From positions 200,457-264,456 of the forward strand of contig JADHPT010000001.1 in NCBI GenBank assembly GCA_016778305.1: a stretch of DNA of 64,000 nucleotides, written 5' to 3'. Each line of letters starts with the position of its first letter. The stretch's first letter is position 1. This stretch comes from Candidatus Poseidonia sp. (GTDB lineage: Archaea > Thermoplasmatota > Poseidoniia > Poseidoniales > Poseidoniaceae). The translations under genes and the position numbers were made by a program. Positions 39,263-47,409 of this stretch are shown piece by piece. The notes beneath the pieces were generated by a model. The model was given only the letters and a program-made list of their open reading frames with translations. It was not told the DNA's origin and did not search any database.

Positions 39263-40605
39263 ATCGCTGCACGTGCGAGTGCAACGGCTTCATCGACCAA
39301 TTCTCCGGCCACACCGACGTGATTCAAAGGATTGAACATCGCTTCCAATTCATCAGCGGTAAAGGCTGCTGCGATTTCAGGTGTGCGACTGCAGACATCA
39401 ATGAGTTCCTCCTTCTTGTCAACAGCCTCAAAAGATGCTGCCCTGAGCACTTCATGAGCTTCGTCGCGTGGCATACCATGGTCAACAAGTTCAATCATTA
39501 CCTTCTCGGCCATGACCAAACCTCGTTGAGAAGCGATGTTCTCAAGACATCGATCGGCATCAACCCACATATTCTTGAGAACATCTCGCGTCTTCGCCAT
39601 GACGTCTTCACACAGAGCAGATGCGTGGGAAAGCGTGAAGCGTTCACTGCTCGAGTTCGCAAGGTCACGCTCATGCCAAAGAAGAGCATTTTCGTACGTT
39701 GGAATAATGAAGGCCCGAACAATTCGTGCGAGACCGGATGCATTTTCCGATTTGATTGGGTTCTTCTTGTGAGCCATGGTGGACGAGCCCACTTGTTTCT
39801 CAATATCGAATCCTTCACCCGCTTCAGCAAGTTCTGAACGCTGTAGGTTTCGGATTTCTTGAAGGATTTTCTCACAAGATGTAGCAACATTCGCCAGCCA
39901 GGACACGTACTCAACATATCGGTCACGACCGACAACTTGTGTTGTTGCAAGGGGAACTCCCAATTCGAGATGGGTCAAAATTAATCGCTGCAACTCCCTT
40001 GCATGCTCGCCTTGTGCTGCACCTGTACCAACTGCGCCAAGGAACTTACCGACAGCGATTCGAGGAGATGCCTCATCGAGACGGACCAATTGACGACGGA
40101 GTTCATCCAACCACACGGCAGCCTTCAAGCCAAAGGTGATGGGGACTGCGGCTTGACCATGCGTACGACCCAACATAACCGTGTCACGCTCACGCTCTGC
40201 CACTACGGCACATATCTCGATCAAGCCGCACAATTGTTCCCGCAGGAGAACCATGCTGTCCCGCAATTGGAGGGCAACTGCAGTGTCAACAATGTCATTT
40301 GAAGTTGCCCCGAGGTGAATGCACCATCCGGCCTCTCCCGCTGCTTCTGCCATTGCTTTGGTTAGAGCCATGATATCGTGCCGGGTTTCTGCTTCAATTT
40401 CTGAGACACGTTCCTTTGTGACAGATGTGGGATTTGATATGGCCTTTACTGCATTATAATCTTCTTCAGTTACACGACCTAATTGCCAATGAGCCCATAT
40501 GAGGGCACGTTCAACCTCGAGTTGGCGTTCATGCCGTCCCAATTCGGACCAAATGTGTTTGAAATCTTGAGAACCATATCGGTAATCCAACGGACAGAAT
40601 GCCAT
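39256..40605 (-). CDS. purB: adenylosuccinate lyase
   Basis: RHDIMALTKAMAE, LGATSNDIVDTAVALQLRD, GSSTMAHKKNPIKSENASGLAR. Confidence 0.95.
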   Translation of the reverse strand: MAFCPLDYRYGSQDFKHIWSELGRHERQLEVERALIWAHWQLGRVTEEDYNAVKAISNPTSVTKERVSEIEAETRHDIMALTKAMAEAAGEAGWCIHLGATSNDIVDTAVALQLRDSMVLLREQLCGLIEICAVVAERERDTVMLGRTHGQAAVPITFGLKAAVWLDELRRQLVRLDEASPRIAVGKFLGAVGTGAAQGEHARELQRLILTHLELGVPLATTQVVGRDRYVEYVSWLANVATSCEKILQEIRNLQRSELAEAGEGFDIEKQVGSSTMAHKKNPIKSENASGLARIVRAFIIPTYENALLWHERDLANSSSERFTLSHASALCEDVMAKTRDVLKNMWVDADRCLENIASQRGLVMAEKVMIELVDHGMPRDEAHEVLRAASFEAVDKKEELIDVCSRTPEIAAAFTADELEAMFNPLNHVGVAGELVDEAVALARAAIQ

Positions 40606-40658
40606 AGATCAAGGCAGAAGCCTCGCTTCATCAACCTTACCTTCCATTCCTTTGAAAT

Positions 40659-41108
40659 TTAAGCCGCAGGAGGACCCTTACCGTCCTCAGTTTCCACCTT
40701 GCTCATGACCGTACGAATGAGAACGAACGCCAATACTGAGGATACAATAAATGAGAATCCGACCCAAGAAGACAGGTCATACCACATCAAAGCAACACCG
40801 ACAAGGGACGCATAGGCAACCAGTTGACAAAGCCCAGAGGCTAAATCCAATTTACGGATGCGCTCTTGAGGAAGTGATTTCTCATGCTCCAAAAGGAACG
40901 TGTAAATCAGAAAATAAATGGCTTGGAAAGGAAGAGCAACTGCAATAATTGAAAGAGCAAGTTCTCGAATCAACTTCGGATTTTTATCCTGCTCAATCCC
41001 CTGAAACAACATAATCGCCGTATTTGTACCGAGCAGGGCCGCCATGATGGTCCAGCGCTTATCCTGTGAAGATGTGCGACTTTCGACATTCACAGATTCT
41101 TCGCTCAT
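40659..41108 (-). CDS. 4-TM hypothetical membrane protein
   Basis: 149-aa ORF with four hydrophobic segments. Confidence 0.5.
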   Translation of the reverse strand: MSEESVNVESRTSSQDKRWTIMAALLGTNTAIMLFQGIEQDKNPKLIRELALSIIAVALPFQAIYFLIYTFLLEHEKSLPQERIRKLDLASGLCQLVAYASLVGVALMWYDLSSWVGFSFIVSSVLAFVLIRTVMSKVETEDGKGPPAA

Positions 41109-41201
41109 GGAATCTTGCTAAGAAAGAAGGGGTTTGATACTTGCCGTAGCGAACGAGCGAAGAATACGAATTCAGAAGGAAACTGGATTCTGCGTTATGC
41201 A

Positions 41202-41414
41202 TCAATTACCGAACAGTCGAATGACCGTTCCCGTGATAGCAGCCACGATGAGCAACAAAACCATCATGGCAACAGGACCGTACTGGTTTTTGTCTTCAAG
41301 CGCAGTACCGAAGAAGCCGTCACGCGTGATTGCCTCTGCGAAACTGCCTGCTTCCTCAAACTCTGGGAGGGGGCGACGAGGAATTCTTTCTCCGTCTCGA
41401 AGTTCACCGGCCAT
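41202..41414 (-). CDS. small single-TM tail-anchored-like protein
   Basis: 70 aa; charged N-terminus then YGPVAMMVLLLIVAAITGTVIRLFGN. Confidence 0.4.
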   Translation of the reverse strand: MAGELRDGERIPRRPLPEFEEAGSFAEAITRDGFFGTALEDKNQYGPVAMMVLLLIVAAITGTVIRLFGN

Positions 41415-41502
41415 GAGGATGGCAGGGGGACAGAGGTCATAGCATTTTTGAAGTCACTGTTCAAACAAAACACTCATTCACCTCTGCCGATGTTCACCAA
41501 TT

Positions 41503-42093
41503 ATGGGAAGACTGGAAATGGACCTCAAAGGCCGCCATATCCACCTGGCGGTAGAAGGCAGTACGGGTGGCACCACGATCGGCCTCCACTTTGCCGCTGA
41601 TACGATTGCAAGCGGCCAACGTGTCTTGTGGGCGTCCACGGAAATGCCAAACCCTTCGAGGTTTTCACAATTATTTGAACACCTTTCACTCGTTGAGTCT
41701 TCGCGCTTTCATGCCATGAATTTTGGTGGAAGATTTGACAGAGCCATCGATGCGCTTCTCGAAGCTGCGACATCCTTGCCGAGCGTTGGTTTGGTTGTTC
41801 TTGACGATTGGTGTGAGGCATCGGGACGTATTCCCAAAAACAGCCTTGATCAAATTTCACGATTCGGAAAGGAGGCTCCGTCACATATTTGCATCCTTTT
41901 AATCTCAAAAGGAAGCATTGATGCAAGCGGCAACACTGACGAACCCATCATAGCAAGGGCATCAGAACAAATGGACAAAAACGGATACGAAATTTGGCGC
42001 TTGTGGAGGGCGAAAGAGGGCCCACATCGAACGCTTGATTGCGCAGGAAAGATTCATCATCTCAAACTTGATGATTCAGGCATCAAGGTCTGA
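41503..42093 (+). CDS. RecA/RadB-superfamily-like protein with degenerate Walker A
   Basis: HLAVEGSTGGTTIGLHFAADTIASGQRVLWASTEMPNPSR..., VGLVVLDDWCEASGRI (Walker B-like), CILLISKG. Confidence 0.55.
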   Translation: MGRLEMDLKGRHIHLAVEGSTGGTTIGLHFAADTIASGQRVLWASTEMPNPSRFSQLFEHLSLVESSRFHAMNFGGRFDRAIDALLEAATSLPSVGLVVLDDWCEASGRIPKNSLDQISRFGKEAPSHICILLISKGSIDASGNTDEPIIARASEQMDKNGYEIWRLWRAKEGPHRTLDCAGKIHHLKLDDSGIKV

Positions 42094-42387
42094 ATCTTCA
42101 TCTTCACCGAGAAGTTTTGCCATTTCATCAAGTGCATCATCATCGGGTTCATCAAATTGTTGTGGATTTCTTGCACCACCCTCCAGAGTATCTTCACCTG
42201 CGATTTTTGGAGCGGAATCATTGAGCATCGTCGTCCGGTTTTTCATGGCTCGTTGAGAGATAAACCAGACCATCAAGGCCAGTGTGAGCGCTGCGAGAAG
42301 ATAAGAGATGTTTTTGGTCGTTTCCGGCTCCATAAATCTGGTATGTTCAATTTTGCTTTTGATAGTTTTCACCAACGAATGGCACAA
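42076..42387 (-). CDS. small single-TM hypothetical protein
   Basis: TM segment ISYLLAALTLALMVWFIS, acidic C-terminus. Confidence 0.45.
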   Translation of the reverse strand: MCHSLVKTIKSKIEHTRFMEPETTKNISYLLAALTLALMVWFISQRAMKNRTTMLNDSAPKIAGEDTLEGGARNPQQFDEPDDDALDEMAKLLGEDEDSDLDA

Positions 42388-42390
42388 ACC

Positions 42391-43587
42391 TCACTTTTCG
42401 CCAACCCAATCTAACGGTCGTGCAAGGTGGCGACGCGCATCAGTTGATGGTTCAACCCATCCTTCAAAGGGAGGAAGAGCGACGATATCAATCCAACCAT
42501 CTTCAAAACGGCGTCGGCATGAAGGGCAGCGAAGACCTTGGTTGGTGCCCATCGATTTCAATCGTTGCCCACAATCCTCACAAAGTGGTCGTTGCTTTTG
42601 ACGTGGTCCGTATGAAGTGACCTTCATTTGTTCAATGTGGAGAACGCCGTGTTGGTCGATCAAACCGCGTACTTGGAATCTGTCACCTGGAATCAACCAA
42701 CGAGCCAACTTATTCAACGGGCCACCCTCGTAAAATGCAACCATCGGCCCTATATCGGTATCAAGCCGGGCATGCTTTCGTTGTGGGTGCACCTCAAGAG
42801 CGAGAAGTTCCGCCTCAACGGGCGTTCCAAGATGGTCACCAGATGCTTGATTGGTGAGAAATACACGAAGGGATTGAATCTCTTCAGTACCGTCACTGCC
42901 AACGAGGAGACTCGCAGCTTTTCGAGCACCGTCAGATGTCCTTGCACGTACACCAAAGAGAACCGGTGACTGTCCCCGCGGTGCAATCAGACTCGTGCCC
43001 TTCCGAGGATCACGTGAAAATATGATTTCTGGCCATGCATCAATTTCATGAATCATACCTTCATCAATCATTCTCGGAAGCAAATAATTCTGAGGTTTCC
43101 GCCACGCAATGGCCTCATATGTTATTCTATCAGAGGGCCAAGAAATGGCGGCAATAGCCCCAATTTGACCACGCCCACCCCATGACCTTGTTGCAACGGG
43201 CGCTTCTTCAAGCGTGACTTCTTCACGAACCGCCTTCCGATAATATCCTTCATCAGGTTTGGTGGAAAACCAAACCATGCCAGGCGAAGAAGTCACTTGG
43301 ACACGCGAGGACATCGTAGAAGGCGAGACAAAACCACCAAGTGGTTCAATCACCGAGGACCAGTAGGCATCAAGAATAGGAATCAACGTAGATTCATCCT
43401 CGCACCTGAGTTCAACAGCGAGCGCTGCATTACCACGCGTCCTGTTCTCTGCAAAAGGCCACAATCGAACCAAACGAGGCTGACCCACTTCAACCCAAGA
43501 TGGAAGTGACTGAAGGAGTGAATCAAAGACTTGCGTCGTGCAACCCCCACCCAAATAGTCGGTATCGTCAAGTCCCAGCCAGCCCAT
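42391..43587 (-). CDS. tiaS: tRNA(Ile2) 2-agmatinylcytidine synthetase
   Basis: GWLGLDDTDYLGGGCTTQVFDSLL; SWGGRGQIGAIAAISWP; C-terminal OB-fold plus CEDCGQRLKSMGTNQGLRCPSC zinc ribbon. Confidence 0.93.
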   Translation of the reverse strand: MGWLGLDDTDYLGGGCTTQVFDSLLQSLPSWVEVGQPRLVRLWPFAENRTRGNAALAVELRCEDESTLIPILDAYWSSVIEPLGGFVSPSTMSSRVQVTSSPGMVWFSTKPDEGYYRKAVREEVTLEEAPVATRSWGGRGQIGAIAAISWPSDRITYEAIAWRKPQNYLLPRMIDEGMIHEIDAWPEIIFSRDPRKGTSLIAPRGQSPVLFGVRARTSDGARKAASLLVGSDGTEEIQSLRVFLTNQASGDHLGTPVEAELLALEVHPQRKHARLDTDIGPMVAFYEGGPLNKLARWLIPGDRFQVRGLIDQHGVLHIEQMKVTSYGPRQKQRPLCEDCGQRLKSMGTNQGLRCPSCRRRFEDGWIDIVALPPFEGWVEPSTDARRHLARPLDWVGEK

Positions 43588-43596
43588 AGATCTCCC

Positions 43597-44307
43597 TCAG
43601 GGTTGGAATCGATCACCGATATCTGATTCATCTAAGATTCGTTCAACGGCATCAGTAAGTCCTCGGTATTGATTGACACGAAATAAACGAAGACCTTGTG
43701 ACCATCCCGCTCCCATGTCTGAACGTCGATCGCCAACCATGGCGTCAAGTGGATGGGCAGCCACTGGTTTTTCCCCCCACCAATCAACGTCGAAATGTGG
43801 AATTTCATGAATGTGGCTACCGTGCTCCAAAGAAGGAGTAGCGGTATCGCGCAAGAGACTTCGACCAAGAAGCAACATGCCCGGCATGGGTTTTCGACAC
43901 TGACAGCCATCCTCATATTTGTGCGGACACGTAATGATAAGGTCGATACTTGCGTCTGGATCGTTGAATTTCAGGGCGTCGAGAAGAGTTGTATGAATCT
44001 CTGTAAGACGATGATGGTCCCATTTGCCTCGTGAGATTGCTGACTGGTTGGTCACCACACAAATCAGGTAACCAGCTCGGCGTAGTGCGCCGACACCTAC
44101 AGCTGCACCTGGAAGCAATTCAAGCTCCTCAGGACTGTTAACGTATCCTTGCCGACCAAGGTTAAGGACACCATCTCTATCAAGGAAAACCAAAGGGTGA
44201 GCATCCACATCTTGAGGCAATGCATGGGTAGACCACTGAACGTAGGCACCCCGCATGGTCTTGGGAGACCACGGCCACACATGGCCTTTGCCAATGTTTG
44301 GAGACAT
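43597..44307 (-). CDS. HAD-superfamily GmhB-like phosphatase
   Basis: LVFLDRDGVLNLGRQGYVN, VTNQSAISRG, CPHKYEDGCQCRKPMPGM zinc loop, MVGDRRSDMGAG; start could be 44256. Confidence 0.88.
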   Translation of the reverse strand: MSPNIGKGHVWPWSPKTMRGAYVQWSTHALPQDVDAHPLVFLDRDGVLNLGRQGYVNSPEELELLPGAAVGVGALRRAGYLICVVTNQSAISRGKWDHHRLTEIHTTLLDALKFNDPDASIDLIITCPHKYEDGCQCRKPMPGMLLLGRSLLRDTATPSLEHGSHIHEIPHFDVDWWGEKPVAAHPLDAMVGDRRSDMGAGWSQGLRLFRVNQYRGLTDAVERILDESDIGDRFQP

Positions 44308-44342
44308 TCATAGGAAAGCAGGGGCTGGAGTGGCATGTGCTG

Positions 44343-45245
44343 ATGGAGTCGACGACCGGGACGCTGATCGGCGCGATCGGCATGGGTCTCCTTGCTTTAT
44401 CCTGGTTGGCAAGAAAGCGACCAACCCTTCGAGTTGCCCAAATCGGATGGGTCTGTGTAGGTCTTTACTTTTTCAATCAATCATGGGTATATTTGGGTCA
44501 TGATGATATCATTTTAACCGTCATGTGTGCACTCACGCTACCGCTCTCGGTGGCGATGGCGTGGTGGGAAGACAAGGCGACTGAACAACAAAAAAGCGCT
44601 ATACTGTGGGCGAGAGGGACGGTTGCATTCGCAGGTGGACCCTATCTTCTGATCGCATACGTCCCTTATCTCAGCGTTTTTGCGATTTGGTTTGTAGCAA
44701 CCCAATCGGCGTGGTTCCTTGGATTTTCAACGGGACAAGAAATTGAGGTCGGCACGACTTGGGTCAATGCCAACTCGGGACGGGTTTCATGGGAGAACTG
44801 GGACGGTAATCGATGGTTTTCAACTGATTTTACAGGGGAATATGCCTTCCAATCCGAACTCATGCTCGCCGACGGGACGATGATTGGAATTAATTTCGTC
44901 TTAGCCTGCACGGCACTTCAATCAATGGTCCTTTTCATCGGGGCAATTTCAGTCTTGGACTTGCCGTGGAAAAAACGTCTTCGAGCATTGCTTCTTGTGC
45001 TACCACTTATTCATGCTCTCAATGTGTTCAGAAATGCTGGCCTCATTTGGATGCACATGACGTATACACGATGGGATTTGTGGGGATTGAGCGTTTTTGA
45101 GTTCGGCCACACCTACATCGCTCGCTTTGTGAGTTTATTCGCCATGTTCCTCATAGCACTCATCATGTTTGAAATTCTTCCGAGCATGCATCGTAATATT
45201 ATGAGTCTGAGTGAACCTGTCTTTGGGAAGAAACAGCGGGCATAG
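44343..45245 (+). CDS. archaeosortase/exosortase family membrane transpeptidase (ArtA-like)
   Basis: multi-TM; VLACTALQSM (Cys), HALNVFRNAGLIW (Arg), FEFGHTYIARF (His) in the expected order. Confidence 0.8.
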   Translation: MESTTGTLIGAIGMGLLALSWLARKRPTLRVAQIGWVCVGLYFFNQSWVYLGHDDIILTVMCALTLPLSVAMAWWEDKATEQQKSAILWARGTVAFAGGPYLLIAYVPYLSVFAIWFVATQSAWFLGFSTGQEIEVGTTWVNANSGRVSWENWDGNRWFSTDFTGEYAFQSELMLADGTMIGINFVLACTALQSMVLFIGAISVLDLPWKKRLRALLLVLPLIHALNVFRNAGLIWMHMTYTRWDLWGLSVFEFGHTYIARFVSLFAMFLIALIMFEILPSMHRNIMSLSEPVFGKKQRA

Positions 45246-45313
45246 GACTCTCAATTCCAAGCCATTCAGTCCAGAGGATCTTTCAACCCTCAATGCATGA
45301 AGAATTGAGTTAT

Positions 45314-45997
45314 TCAAAGCGATGAGAAAGCATTAGGTTGGTATGTCCAACGCAACGAACCCTCGGGAAGAACTGCATAATGAGCCTTAATTCTAGGTTC
45401 ATTGGCGACACGATTGTGATACTCAACCAATTGAGGATAATCTGCTAAGATCGATTTGTGGATACCATCAAAATTTCCAGAGAACAGCCCAAAGACATGC
45501 GTGAAGACTTTGAGATCTGCGATATTCATGGTCGGTGTGCTTGCAATCCATCCTGTTGAGGATTCAGAAATTTTTTCCTGAAGCAGTGTTAGACTCTTTG
45601 TGCCTTTTGCGTCAGCCTCGAACAAGGCTTCACGCACGCGTGTTCGCTCCTCTTTATCATCAATTGAAAATGTCCCGTCAAGAATACCTGAATGTGGCCC
45701 GATGCCGTCAAGGAACTCATTGACCTTAGCCGCATGATAAGGATTGGCTGGAATCAAATCACACATATTGCCCAGGTACCGCAAAATGGCAATGGATTCA
45801 GCGAGAGGGCCATCAGGTGTCTGGAGAAGAGGCACCATGCCCCAAGGCAAGGTTCCGTCGTTTTTCATCTCAGCAAACATCGTTCCGTCAATGGCTATGT
45901 CTTCCCAGTCAAGATTGGCGAGCGTAAGTGCAACTCGTGAGGCTTCTGCAAGGCCCGGTATGGGCCAATAATAGAGTTGATAGGGTTTTGATGTCAT
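45314..45997 (-). CDS. glutathione S-transferase-like protein (sigma-class-like)
   Basis: YQLYYWPIPGLAEASRVALTLANLDWEDIAID, GMVPLLQTPDGPLAESIAILRYLGN. Confidence 0.85.
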   Translation of the reverse strand: MTSKPYQLYYWPIPGLAEASRVALTLANLDWEDIAIDGTMFAEMKNDGTLPWGMVPLLQTPDGPLAESIAILRYLGNMCDLIPANPYHAAKVNEFLDGIGPHSGILDGTFSIDDKEERTRVREALFEADAKGTKSLTLLQEKISESSTGWIASTPTMNIADLKVFTHVFGLFSGNFDGIHKSILADYPQLVEYHNRVANEPRIKAHYAVLPEGSLRWTYQPNAFSSL

Positions 45998-46206
45998 GAT
46001 TCTTCCTCGTACTTCCCAGCAGAGGTTCCTATTCAATCATTGTGGAGGTGCGCCATGATAGCATGAACCTCCTGAGTCTCAAAATCATGTCAGGAACATG
46101 AAGGTCTTCGCTCGATGCTAGCCCACATATTCAGACTCAACGACTGCAATGGCTTGTGAGTTCTCGGCTTGGAAAGAATGATGCCAGCGTTCTTCGTGGC
46201 TCTACC

Positions 46207-47298
46207 ATGCACCCCGCCCTGGCACCGTTTACCTTTCCTCGCGGTTCCCGAACGGTCAAAAATAGATGTGTTCTTGCTGCGATGACCAATAAACAGAGTC
46301 ACGACGATGGACGCCTATCGGATGAAGAAATTCGGTGGCTCACCATGCGAGCAGAAGGTGGCTTTGGTATTGTCACGACGGCGGCGGCAAACGTAAGCGA
46401 ACAGGGGAAAGGATGGGATGGTGAGTTTGGAGTTTGGTCCGACCATCACCTCCCCGGCCTCACTCAATTGGCTGCTCAAATCACGAAGTACGAGAGCATT
46501 GGTTTGGTGCAATTATTCCATGGTGGGATGAGAGCGCCTGAGTCCATTACGGGGGTTCAGCCTGTTTCTGCGAGTGAAAACGGGGGACGGGGGATGAATG
46601 GTACTGTAAGTCGTGCCTTGCGCGGTAAAGAAATTGAAGCCATCATCCTTGATTTCGGGATGGCAGCTGCTCGGTGTGAACGTGCTGGCTTCCAAGGAGT
46701 TGAGTTGCATGGAGCACACGGCTACCTTATCGCCCAATTTCTCGGTGCGAAAACCAATCGCAGAACTGACAAGTGGGGTGGAAGTCTCAGCAATCGATGG
46801 CGCTTTCTTCAATCCATCATTCGCACGGTGCGTGAACACACGAGTGATGATTTCCTTGTGGGTCTACGCCTTTCACCCGTCCTTACTTCGGCAGGTTTTG
46901 AAATTCATGATGCTTTAGAAACCGTTGAGATGTGTACCAAAACGGAACTTGATTTCATCCATGTCTCCTGTTGGGATATTGATGAAAGTGTTGAACATGA
47001 GGGCCATGTAAGGACCTACACTGAATGGTTTGAGCATGTTCTTGACGGGCGAATGCCTCTGGTTAGCACCGGCATGATATGGAATGCTGATGACGCTCAA
47101 AAAGCAATTGATCAGGGAACTGATTTTGTCGGTGTCGGCCGTGTTGGAATTGCCCATCCCAATTGGCCGGATTATCTCGAGCGTGGTTCAATTGAACCGG
47201 TAAGACCTCCGTTTTCACCGGATCATCTCACTCGCGCAGGATTGAGTCCAACATTCATCAAATACATGCGAGCTTGGGACGGTTTCGTAACTGAGTAA
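46207..47298 (+). CDS. Old Yellow Enzyme family NADH:flavin oxidoreductase
   Basis: GIVTTAAANVSEQGKGW, FQGVELHGAHGYLIAQFLGAKTNRRTDKWGGSLSNRWRF, VGVGRVGIAHPNWP. Confidence 0.92.
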   Translation: MHPALAPFTFPRGSRTVKNRCVLAAMTNKQSHDDGRLSDEEIRWLTMRAEGGFGIVTTAAANVSEQGKGWDGEFGVWSDHHLPGLTQLAAQITKYESIGLVQLFHGGMRAPESITGVQPVSASENGGRGMNGTVSRALRGKEIEAIILDFGMAAARCERAGFQGVELHGAHGYLIAQFLGAKTNRRTDKWGGSLSNRWRFLQSIIRTVREHTSDDFLVGLRLSPVLTSAGFEIHDALETVEMCTKTELDFIHVSCWDIDESVEHEGHVRTYTEWFEHVLDGRMPLVSTGMIWNADDAQKAIDQGTDFVGVGRVGIAHPNWPDYLERGSIEPVRPPFSPDHLTRAGLSPTFIKYMRAWDGFVTE

Positions 47299-47301
47299 CA
47301 A

Positions 47302-47373
47302 CGCCCTTGCCGCGATTCGAACGCGGGTTCCTGGCTCCGGAGGCCGGGGTGATATCCACTACACTACAAGGGC
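47302..47373 (-). tRNA. tRNA-Arg (anticodon CCG), no encoded CCA
   Basis: acceptor GCCCTTG/CAAGGGC, T-arm CCGCG-TTCGAAT-CGCGG, anticodon loop CTCCGGA; one C28-A42 mismatch in the anticodon stem. Confidence 0.92.
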
Positions 47374-47409
47374 AGTCTTGCCACGGTGTAGAGAGTATGG
47401 AGTTTTTGC

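Noticed and set aside
41115-41600. 161-aa plus-strand ORF
   Set aside because: Low-complexity, charged sequence overlapping two better-supported genes; no recognisable motif.
45289-45309. Small inverted repeat ctcaat...attgag downstream of the archaeosortase gene
   Set aside because: Only a 6-bp AT-rich stem with a 9-nt loop; likely chance.
46086-46100. catgt-cagga-acatg inverted repeat in the GST/OYE divergent region
   Set aside because: 5-bp half sites are too short to claim an operator without comparative data.
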